Of a stretch of 64,000 nt of DNA, positions 55,609 through 64,000 are shown piece by piece (the stretch's first letter is position 1; every line of letters begins with the position of its first letter). A program made the position numbers and the translations under genes. Under the pieces are notes generated by a model that saw only the letters and a program-made list of their open reading frames with translations, made no database searches and was not told where the DNA came from. This DNA is from Capniomyces stellatus (Eukaryota; Kickxellomycota; Harpellomycetes; Harpellales; Legeriomycetaceae). The stretch lies in contig LUVW01000013.1 in NCBI GenBank assembly GCA_001661515.1, positions 596,649 through 660,648 on the forward strand. The letters run 5' to 3'.

Positions 55609-57137
55609 CAATACGTTATTATTATAGATAGTAAATTGATATTATGATAATGGTAGTCTTCTGTAAAAATTGGACTTTGAAAATTTCCGTTACCCATTCT
55701 TTTTTTAAATTTTTTTTCTTTCATTGAATTGTTGCCCACTTTTTTATTGTTATTGAAAAGAAGTGGTCAACCCCAATAGACAAAACTGTTTCTTCAGCAA
55801 AGGAAACGCGTTATTGTACAAAATGTCACTGTAAAATCACAAAAGAAATTACTAACTCAACCCGAGTTGCAATTTTTTTTATCAGTTATGAATTTCTTCA
55901 AAAATATTGGCCCATATTGGTACATAACCCCGCATAGTTTGCTCCACAGTTATACCTAACCATGCTCCTTTACTTTTCTCCCACTAAAAGTATCTCAAAT
56001 GCCCTGAAGGCTTCGGAAAAAAGCAATTACAACTACGTTCAATTACTGATAACTGATTGCCCGTTTTATTCTATTATATCATTTTTTTTAGTTGTGGCTT
56101 CCGAACAGTGCTTGGCCTTTTAAAACTCATTAGCAAAAGTAGGTTGACTATAACACTCAGTTATTTATTTCTGTTCTTTTTGTAAACTTACACTTTATTA
56201 TGAGGTATTTTAAGCTTCATTTTTTATTAATAGCATAAATGTCAATTTTAACTTACTACTTTACAAACCAAGCCTTTACTTGATTGGCAATTGGTGTAAA
56301 ACATTGGGCTTGGCCTTGACGGCTTTACAGTTTGTTTGAAGCTTAATTGGATATTCCGTAAAAATTCTACACTTACATTCTTGAATTAGATATTCAATTG
56401 TAAGGTTTATACATAATATATCTCGAAATAACAGTTTCTTGGGTGTAGCTTACAATGCGTTTTCGTTGACTTTTAAAAACTCTTCAAGTACATTTTACTC
56501 TTGTTTTGTAAAATTCACAAAACGATTTTGCTATGTTTATGAACTGGTAAAATTGGGTTATAACCCCACATCACATCCTTTATTTTTGACATTTAAGCAA
56601 TGGGATGCAAGCTTGATTTTTATCACAATCAGATTGGTACATCAGCCAATGCTGTTGTTATTACAATTGGTACAAAAGATAAAACAGTTTTGAAAAGAGT
56701 GAAAATGTACACTTTTTGGAATAGGTAATTGGTATAATCAGTAGGCTCCAAGGAGTTCGCTTACACCCAAAATACCATTTGTAATGCAATAAAAAACATT
56801 AGAACAAGACATTATAAGACAAAACATAAAACAAAACATCACAAAACAAAACATCATAAAATAGAGCGCAGTATAATATCACAACGTTATAACCCGTGTA
56901 TATATAGCTCGTTCATAATAATGACATGTACTAGTCACTCACAGTATTAACATATATAAGTCTATCAAATTGGCCACACTATAACACCCAATTCTATAAT
57001 TGTTATTAGTTTATTAATAATATTTACTCAGTGCCTAATTATATTATACCAAGTTGTCTTTATCAATTGCCTGTTCAGAACACCTTTTAAACATTTATTA
57101 AACTCACCACAACCTTAGCAGATACATGTAATAATAT

Positions 57138-57995
57138 ATGGATGTACTATCTAGTATAAATGGAGGCGCAAGCACCAACAGAGGTTCTAGCTACGTAAGC
57201 ATCACTAACATAGAACGTGAGCGTGGACGATTTTGGTTTTACAATACAAGATATAGACTGCGACTTTACTCTGGCGAGTTTATCGGAACTAGCGTGCTTG
57301 TTTTTTTTGGCACAAGCGCAAATGCGACAGTTGTCTTTAATCCCTCGATTGCCTACATGGGTTGGCTTATAGTATGTTTTGGATGGTCGACAGGCTTGAC
57401 TTTAGGTTTATATGCGACTATGGGGGTCTCTGGTGGGCATCTAAACCCTGCAATTACATTAGCTTTGGCCGTCTACAAGGCATTCCCTTGGCGAAAGGTT
57501 CCCGGATACATGTTTAGTCAGCTGCTGGGTGGGTTTTTTGGAGCTGCCCTAACTTATGGACTATACAGGGGGAAATTCTCAAACTTCAGCGGTGATAAAA
57601 TCGCAACGGGTGGGATATTCTATACTTCTCCTAGCGAGTTCAACACAACTTGGGACAGCTTCTTTGCAGAACTTGTTATGGGTGTTATACTTATGTTTTT
57701 TATCCGAGCTATACTTGAAGAGAGAGGTACCCCTGCAAAGGGATTTGAGCCTATCGCGGTTGGGTTGGTGTTATTTGCCATAGCCGTAACAATGGGAACG
57801 CTGACAGGATTTGCTATTAATCCGGCTCGAGATTTGGGCCCTCGTCTTTTCACTCTTGCTGGAGGATGGGGGGCTAGGGTGTTTACAGTAAACAACTATT
57901 ACTTTTGGGTGCCAATTGTCGCGCCCTGCATAGGAACTATAATCGGATATGGCTTATACGAGTTCTTTATTATCCCGGTTTGGGACCAGGCTTAG
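57138..57995 (+). CDS. Aquaglyceroporin (MIP family), paralogue 2
   Basis: Second MIP channel, single exon, 285 aa. NPA boxes: HLNPAIT (N103-A105) and AINPARDLGPR (N228-A230, R231). GEFIGTSVLVFFGTSANATV forms helix 1; NYYFWVPIVAPCIGTIIGYGLYEFFIIP ends the protein in register with paralogue 1. It shares roughly half of its residues with paralogue 1 by eye, so the duplication is old. The N-terminal tail differs (Ser/Asn-rich, then IERERGRFW). Glycerol and water transport is inferred from the NPARD signature. An alternative internal start is not supported. Confidence 0.95.
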   Translation: MDVLSSINGGASTNRGSSYVSITNIERERGRFWFYNTRYRLRLYSGEFIGTSVLVFFGTSANATVVFNPSIAYMGWLIVCFGWSTGLTLGLYATMGVSGGHLNPAITLALAVYKAFPWRKVPGYMFSQLLGGFFGAALTYGLYRGKFSNFSGDKIATGGIFYTSPSEFNTTWDSFFAELVMGVILMFFIRAILEERGTPAKGFEPIAVGLVLFAIAVTMGTLTGFAINPARDLGPRLFTLAGGWGARVFTVNNYYFWVPIVAPCIGTIIGYGLYEFFIIPVWDQA

Positions 57996-58663
57996 TTGAA
58001 AGTAGTTCTATTGTATAAATATACTCGACCCAGTTTGTTTTGTATAAACATTTGGGAAAACAGTTTGTATATATATATATATATATATAGCGTTTCCTTA
58101 TTTATCCATTGTTTTAGTATACTCCTATGTAAACCTAATAAAATATATCAAGATGCGCTAGTACATGGCACACTTGTTTAGGCTGGATTTGTATTTCGAG
58201 TTGGAGTTTCACAAGAGTATAGTTAAGCCTGTTAGCTATCTTCGAATGCCAGAGTTAGAATCCAGTTGTAGTTTTTATTATTATTATTATTGAAATTCCA
58301 ATCACAGCTTTTTTTTCCTTTCAAGCTTTTTATTGGAATTAGTCTTTTGATTTATACCAAATACAGAGTTCCCATTGGTTGTTTTTTATTTATTGAAACG
58401 GTTAGTTTTTTTTTTGTAATCCCACACTTCCAATCCAATACAAAAAATACAAATTTGGTTGATTCAAGTTAAATAGACTCGTATAAACATACCAGTCTAC
58501 ATTTTCATTTCTTTTGTTCTTTTCGTCTTTTCTTTTATTCTTTGTTTCTACCTTTGCTTATAAACAACAGCAAAGTGGCTACAAGACATACCACCACCTT
58601 TGCTTTAACATTACATTTTTGCCAACATACAATTATTCTTATCAAAGTTCAGATTCTTTAAAA
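57996..58663. other. Intergenic, aquaglyceroporin 2 to Tim17-like
   Basis: Contains a (TA)n run at 58067-58090, likely in the aquaporin 3' UTR, and a (TTA)n stretch at about 58275-58290. No gene. Confidence 0.6.
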
Positions 58664-59375
58664 ATGAGCGAATTGGATTTAAGAAATAAAATCGAAAAGG
58701 AAAATGCCAATTTTAAAGTAGAACAGGATAAATCGATGTGGAGAATCAGAATGGAGCCAGCAAAACGGATATCAATTATTTCAACGGCGGGTTTGCTTAG
58801 TGGTGCGACAGTGGGTGCGTACATTGGTGGGAGAAATGCAGGCTGGCAGTACCTTGCAGAGAAATCTCACAATTTGCCCACGACTGTGTCAGGTTGGTAC
58901 TATTATCACAAATGGAAGAATTACAGGATTGTTTTGAGCGGCTTAAGAAAAGCCACCAATTACGGCATTAAAATCGGCGCAGTAACAGCCTTTTATGAAG
59001 TAGTCGAGGCTGCAATTGATAAGAGTGTGTTCGGATATACCTGCTTTGTGAGCTCTGTTGTTTCAGGTTTTGTTACATCACTACTGTGTGCTTCGGTTGG
59101 TAAGAATCTGCGTATAAATAGCTCCTCTAAACCACTTTAACGACCTAACTTGAAGGAGCTCAACAGTTTTCAGTTCTTTGTCCAGTTGGCTAAATTGTAT
59201 ATATATATATATGAATATGTTTGTAGCGAGGCTACCTAGGTCAAGCTTTAAGAGGCTGGTCGTGCTTGGTACACTTGGTGGAACCTCTATTGGGGTATTC
59301 CAAGACGGAATTAGTTGGTTTGATACCAAAAAACCACCGCCATACATCAGTGAATATTTTAGAAAAGATATGTAA
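58664..59375 (+). CDS. Tim17/Tim22/Tim23-family protein, TIMMDC1-like
   Basis: Probable mitochondrial inner-membrane protein. Two exons, 58664-59099 and 59227-59375, giving 194 aa. The Gly-rich segments typical of the family are STAGLLSGATVGAYIGGRNAG, YGIKIGAVTAFYEVVEAA, SSVVSGFVTSLLCASV and, in exon 2, LVVLGTLGGTSIGVFQDG: four predicted membrane helices. A soluble insert with GWYYYHKWKNYRIVLSGLRKATNYG lies between helices 1 and 2, as in TIMMDC1 (a complex I assembly factor), rather than the short loops of Tim17/23. The splice is GTAAGA..TGTAG, phase 1, joining CASV to ARLPRSSFKR. Without splicing the frame ends sooner (KNLRINSSSKPL) and lacks helix 4. The start is the first ATG after an AT-rich leader; an upstream in-frame extension lacks conserved features. 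The precise subfamily is uncertain. Confidence 0.68.
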
Positions 59376-59677
59376 CTTTGTACACCACTGTTTAATACCT
59401 GCACAACCATAGAAATTTACCATCACTACTATTTTACATTTTCTTCTCTCTTTTATGTTATTTTTAATGTTTAACTTTTATATATATACACCAATAATTT
59501 CAGCCAGCTCATGAAATGATCACCAACCAAGTAATGTTACTATGAATGTATCTTGGACGTTGTTTTGTACGATGTTTTCTCTTGGATAGTTTATTTGCAT
59601 CAGGTTGGGAAGTTTTTTTTTTAGTAAAAGTCTGTAGCTGTTGTCTGGATGCATTTATATATGAGTATAAATAAGCA
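59376..59677. other. Convergent spacer
   Basis: A 302-bp 3'-3' spacer with no recognisable element beyond AT-rich sequence and a short TATATATA stretch at about 59480. Confidence 0.6.
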
Positions 59678-60459
59678 CTATTTGCTCAAGTGCTTGATGA
59701 TCTTGGCAGGGTTGCCACCAGCAATAGTGTCGCTTGGGACATCCTTGGTTACTACGGCCCCTGCTGCAATAACGGTCTAAGATATGTGTCAATTGTTGTA
59801 TAAGTATATGATCTTTGTATACCCTAAAAGCAGGGCAGTGGAGTGGGATTATAAGGACTTACATTGTCACCAATAGTAACGCCAGGAAGGATTATTGCAC
59901 CACCGCCTACCCAAACATTATTTCCAATTTTGATTGACTTTGCAAATTCGATACCACTTATTCTCTCTGCGGCATCAGTAGGATGGGTTGCTGTGTAAAT
60001 CTGAACACAAGGGCCGAATTTTACATTATCGCCAATGTCTACACGAGCGCAGTCAAGAATAGTAAGGTTTGCGTTTGCGTAAAACATTTTCCCCACATGC
60101 GTATTAATGCCCTATTAAATGGTATGGTCTTTATTAGCTTTTTCTTCTTCTTCCCTTTAGTTATTTATAAGGAGTGGTTATATCTCAACAAAAGAAAAGG
60201 CGTGGTTCTACACGAACGTTATACAGGTAAAAAAATGTGTTACGTAATCAAAGTAGGCGTTTTTTTCGATATATGTATCGTCATCGGCTGTTCCGAGAAG
60301 CTTTTTTGTGATTCGGATCCTTTCTTTGTCGTCATTGTATGCAGATTGCAGTTCAGAAACCAAATTTTTTGCATCTTTTCTATCCTGAACCAGGTCTGGG
60401 TCAAAGCCATGGTAGGCCTCCCCATCTAACATCTTTTCTCTCTCAGTTTTTGGCTGCAT
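59678..60459 (-). CDS. Maltose/galactoside O-acetyltransferase (hexapeptide-repeat, Maa/LacA type)
   Basis: Acetyl-CoA-dependent sugar O-acetyltransferase. Three exons on the minus strand: 60459-60244, 60111-59863 and 59776-59678, giving 187 aa, the usual length. The N-terminal Mac domain has [27 protein letters not shown]. Exon 1 ends IEKNAYFDY and exon 2 resumes [20 protein letters not shown], which recreates the family PFxxDYGxNIxIG motif. The left-handed beta-helix follows ([23 protein letters not shown], with the catalytic His of [28 protein letters not shown]), and exon 3 gives [27 protein letters not shown]. All junctions are phase 0. This family is common in bacteria and yeasts. The introns show this copy is a resident eukaryotic gene. 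The physiological acceptor sugar is unknown. Confidence 0.93.
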
Positions 60460-61400
60460 TTTATTGTTAAATAGTTTGGATACAAAAGTGCGTATGTTTA
60501 GTTAATAACCGCAAGAGTAGAAAGAAAAGGTATTGCGAAGTTGGTTCAATTTTTTTTGCTGTATACCTCTCCTTGTCCGATTTATCAGAACCATATAATA
60601 TTCCAACATTGTTGGCTTGCTTCCCTCCTTTTTTTTTCTCTTTGAAAAGCAAAAGCTTTGCACTTTTACTTGTTAGTTTTTGATGCAGACAAATATCTAG
60701 ATCTGGATTAGCATTTAAAGCGCCAAGCTAAACATATGACGTTTATAAATCAGGCTTAATTGTGACTTGTCACGAACTAAGAACAAACAATTGTATTAGA
60801 CACTAGTAGTGAATATCTTGTGTGATACTAATCCACACTCAGAGGTGAGCGCTTGGATTATTGAGCATAGCTGGTACTAGCTTTTACAAAGATCAACACC
60901 AAGTCAAAGTCAAGATCATTTTAAGATCAAGTTAAACCCAAGTTAAAGATGAATTCTTTTGCTAGGCTGCTTTTTTTCCCTTTGTTTACTAGATATTTGC
61001 AGAATATTATTTATAGCGAATTTCAGCAAATCACAACCGAGTAATATAATTCCAAAATCAGAATTAAAATAAAAACAAAAAAAAAAGTTCGATTTAGTTC
61101 TTAAGAAGGATTAAGCAGATAGTGGTAAAGGTTGTGTTTTATCCAATAGGTTATAAAGTAAATAAAAGTTTCTATAAAAAGTAGGTCGGAAAAGAATAAT
61201 AAATAGAGGAAAAAAATTTAACCAGGTCTAAAAATTTAAAAACAGCAATAAGAATAGCGAGAATTAAAGAAGAAAATAGTTGATTAAACAATATTGGCTT
61301 TTAGTTTCAAATTAGTCAAGTAGATTAGGTACATTATTGCAAAAGAAATTCGGAAGCTTTATATAGAGACCCTTGATAAAAAGAAACAAGACATTAAAAG
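60460..61400. other. Divergent intergenic region, acetyltransferase / CCT3
   Basis: Shared 5' region of 0.94 kb. It contains AAGTCAAAGTCAAGATCA-like short repeats (60900-60945) and AT-rich sequence. No gene. Confidence 0.55.
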
Positions 61401-64000
61401 ATGAATGCACCAGTAATCGTATTAAGTAAGCATATAGCAATAGTCGACAAGATGGGCTAAATTGATACACTAGGAAGATCTATAGCGTAATTTGGCAATA
61501 AAAAAAGAGACAAAACAGTACTAAAATGATTTGTTGATAATTGTAGATACCAATAAACAGAGGGAGTCGGGATCAAAGGCCCACATGTCCAACATCACAG
61601 CAGCCAAGGTAATATACATTAAGTGAATGTAGTACATTGAAATGTGGCATCTTGATCAAATTATTTGGAGGAAGGGATGTCCAAGGTGGTTAAAAGTTGA
61701 GAAAGCTAGACAGCAATGTGATGTGAGGGATGTTGATAGCGAGCCTAAACATGAAATTCATAAATATAAAAAAATAAAAAAATAATAGACAATCGCAGAT
61801 ATAGTAAGAACATGTCTGGGACCACGAGCTATGCTCAAGATGCTTTTGGATCCAATGGGAGGGATTACATTGACAAATGATGGACATGCAATTCTGAGAG
61901 AGTGCGAAGCTGTACATCCAGCAGCGAAATCCGTAATCGAATTAAGCAGAACTCAAGACGAAGAAGTAGGAGATGGGACTACATCAGTGATCGTTCTTGG
62001 TAAGAATAGAGCTAATATAATTAAGAGAAAGATAAAAAGAAAGAGAAAGAGAAAGAAAAATAAAGAATATTTGAAAGCAAAGTTGTTTGACTCAAAAGTA
62101 TTGATGTAAACATCAATATAAAAAAAAGAGATGAATGTAGAATTGAGGCAGGGAATTGGTTGAATTTTATTTACAGATATGAGACAATATTTGAACATAA
62201 GAGGGGAGAGAAGAGTAAACAGAAATAAAACGTATGAAATTGAAATGATGTAGCTGGAGAGATGCTTACAGTAGCAGCGCCATTTTTGGAGCGCCACATC
62301 CACCCAGTTGTGATTCTAGCGGGATATAGAAAGGCACTGGATGATGCAGAGAAGATGCTGGAGTCAATCAGTATTCCAGTGGACACGACGTCAAGAACAG
62401 AAATGTTGGCGTTGATCAAGTCATCAATTGGGACAAAGTTTGTATCAAGATGGAACGACTTGATGTGTGGGTTGGCACTTACAGCAGTGCAGACAGTGGC
62501 GACAGAGCTCCCAGAAACAGTAGGGCAGTCAAAGGCACAGATAGATATTAAGAGATATGCACGTATTGAAAAGGTTCCAGGAGGAGAGATTGAAGACAGT
62601 ATGGTGTTGCAAGGAGTGATGTTCAATAAGGATGTGGTTCACCCGCAAATGAGAAGAAGAATTGAGAATCCACGAATTGTGTTGTTGGATTGTCCACTTG
62701 AATACAAGAAAAACGAGAGTCAGACCAACATTGAGCTCACCAAAGAGAGCGATTGGAACCGTATTCTGCAGATAGAAGAGGAACAGATCAAGATGCTGTG
62801 TGATAGCATTGCAGCTGTAAAGCCAGATTTGGTTTTGACAGAAAAAGGGGTTTCTGGTAAGCAAATCAAAATCAAAATCAAAATTAAATTAAATTAAATG
62901 AAATGAAATGAAATGAAACCCGTTATAATGTTGCTGTTTGTCAAATTTTCAACCTAGACCTGGCCCAGCATTACTTGGTCAAGGCTGGTATTTCAGCAAT
63001 TCGCAGAGTTCGTAAGATGGATAACAACCGTATTGCTCGAGCCACAGGTGCCACCATTGTTACATCGGCTAGCCAGCTTAAAGATTCAGATGTTGGTACA
63101 GAGTGTGGGTTGTTTGAGGTTCGCAAGATTGGTGACGAGTAAGTTGATCTTGAACTTGATTTTTTTTTTTTTTTTGCATTTACTTTTATTCTTTTGGTGA
63201 ACAGATGTTGAATGTAAAGTAGTCAATTTGTTAATTCAAAAGTGACTGTATTTATTTTTATCTTTAATACACTGAAACGTAAATGTACATTAACAAATGA
63301 TAAAACAAAACTAAAATAAAAACTAAAAACTAAAAACTAAAAATAGGTACTTTACATTCTTGGTTGATTGCAAATCACCAAAGGCGTGCACAATTTTGTT
63401 AAGAGGGCCATCAAAGGACACACTCAACGAAATTGACCGTAACTTGCAGGATGCAATGTGTGTTGCCCGTAACGTCATGATCCGTCCGCTTCTTTGTCCA
63501 GGAGGAGGAGCCAGTGAAATGGCAGTATCCGTGCTGTTGACCCAAAACGCCAAAGCAAACATCACTGGTGTTGAGCAGCTTCCATATCTGGGCGTTGCTG
63601 AGGCGCTTGAAGTCATTCCACGTACATTGGTTCAGAACTGCGGTGGGAATGCCATCAAGGTTTTGACAAACTTGCGTGCTAAGCACTCTGCTGGAGAACA
63701 TACCTGGGGTGTTGATGGTGACAAAGGAACCGTTGTTGATATGAAGACTTATGGTATTTGGGAACCATTGGCTGTCAAAGTCCAAACAATCAAAACCGCC
63801 ATCGAGGTAAACATCTCCTTTATTTTTTTTAATTGTAATTTTAATCTTAATTTTTATTACTGAAATTAATTATCTTGCTTTTATATTGATTACTCGACTT
63901 GTTTGTTTGTCTTACGTGCCGATTCTGACTATCTATCCTACCTGTTTAATGTATCATCTAGTCTGCATGTCTCCTTCTCCGTGTTGACGACATTGTTGCT
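61401..64000 (+). CDS. CCT3: Chaperonin CCT/TRiC gamma subunit (3' end outside window)
   Basis: Subunit of the cytosolic type II chaperonin that folds actin and tubulin. Seven exons are visible: 61401-61425, 61547-61608, 61789-61999, 62254-62856, 62958-63138, 63347-63806 and 63962 to beyond the window. It starts MNAPVIVL and continues NTNKQRESGSKAHMSNITAAK, matching the CCT3 RESG motif. The ATP-binding loops are present: TCLGPRAMLKMLLDPMGG (exon 3), DEEVGDGTTSVIVL, then AGEM across intron 3. The gamma-specific apical sequence RYARIEKVPGGEIEDSMVLQGVM identifies CCT3. GGGASEMAVSVLL and IWEPLAVKVQTIKTAIE continue into SACLLLRVDDIVA at the window edge. Phases are consistent at all six introns. 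The fourth intron (62857-62957) contains AAATC, AAATT and AAATG pentamer runs. Confidence 0.96.

Larger units (their letters stand above)
53010..57137. other. 4.1-kb region between the aquaglyceroporin paralogues
   Basis: No supported gene. It contains dispersed-repeat copy B with an inverted arm (53455-53570), an AAACAAC 7-mer tandem array (about 55577-55608), CTAACAATAGC repeats near 55517-55560, a degenerate segment (about 55660-55915) with partial similarity to 35340-35640, and AAACAAAACATCA repeats (56820-56870). Open frames at 53119, 54615 (-) and 56439 show no family pattern. Confidence 0.5.

Noticed and set aside
59178..59375. 65-residue separate gene downstream of the Tim17-like exon
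   Set aside because: Its first codons lie in a TATATA-rich intron; from 59227 it completes the fourth membrane helix of the Tim17-like protein in phase.

Overview
This is a 64-kb stretch of AT-rich nuclear DNA from a fungus. The evidence is GT-AG introns with mostly TAG acceptors, a Zn(II)2Cys6 transcription factor, fungal-style aquaglyceroporins, and fungal versions of spliceosome, mitochondrial-import and haem genes. All stop codons are used in the standard way. An early-diverging lineage (for example Kickxellomycotina/Harpellales-like) fits the intron-rich genes, the Insig gene and an animal-like DIS3L-type exosome nuclease, but this placement is inference.

Layout. 0-7 kb: 3' part of OGG1 (+), five-exon cytosolic asparaginyl-tRNA synthetase (+), an SCP/Psr1-like phosphatase (-). 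7-12 kb: gene-poor. 12-15 kb: a short Zn2Cys6 regulator (+) convergent with HEM14 (-). 15-17.4 kb: no intact gene, but the decayed remains of a PPR-protein gene. 17.4-25 kb: a large intronless copper P-type ATPase (+) convergent with the DEAD-box helicase DBP6/DDX51 (-). 25.7-29 kb: TIM44 (+) and mitochondrial ribosomal protein uS14m (-). 29-35 kb: two splicing factors, CLF1 and PRP45/SNW1, head to tail on the minus strand. 36.7-41 kb: aminoacylase-1 (+) and INSIG (+). 41.3-49 kb: a 17-exon DIS3L-like exosome RNase (-) and a NIT1-type amidase (-). 49.2-49.6 kb: an assembly gap. 52-58 kb: two aquaglyceroporin paralogues (+) about 4 kb apart. 58.6-64 kb: a Tim17-family/TIMMDC1-like protein (+), a maltose-type O-acetyltransferase (-) and the 5' six exons (plus the start of a seventh) of CCT3 (+).

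Multi-exon models were built by hand. Each junction has GT and AG, the phases add up, and the joined protein matches the known family across the junction. The genes are mostly housekeeping. The main functional neighbourhood is CLF1-PRP45, both partners of the Prp19-associated (NTC) splicing machinery. Mitochondrial proteins recur (TIM44, uS14m, HEM14, the TIMMDC1-like protein) but do not form one cluster.

The intergenic DNA is not empty. It holds minisatellites, three copies of a short dispersed repeat, a second pair of possibly related degenerate segments, and the PPR pseudogene. Several long genes shift from G-rich to C-rich coding strand from 5' to 3'. I found no tRNA, rRNA, CRISPR array or intact transposon, and no clearly new multi-gene system.
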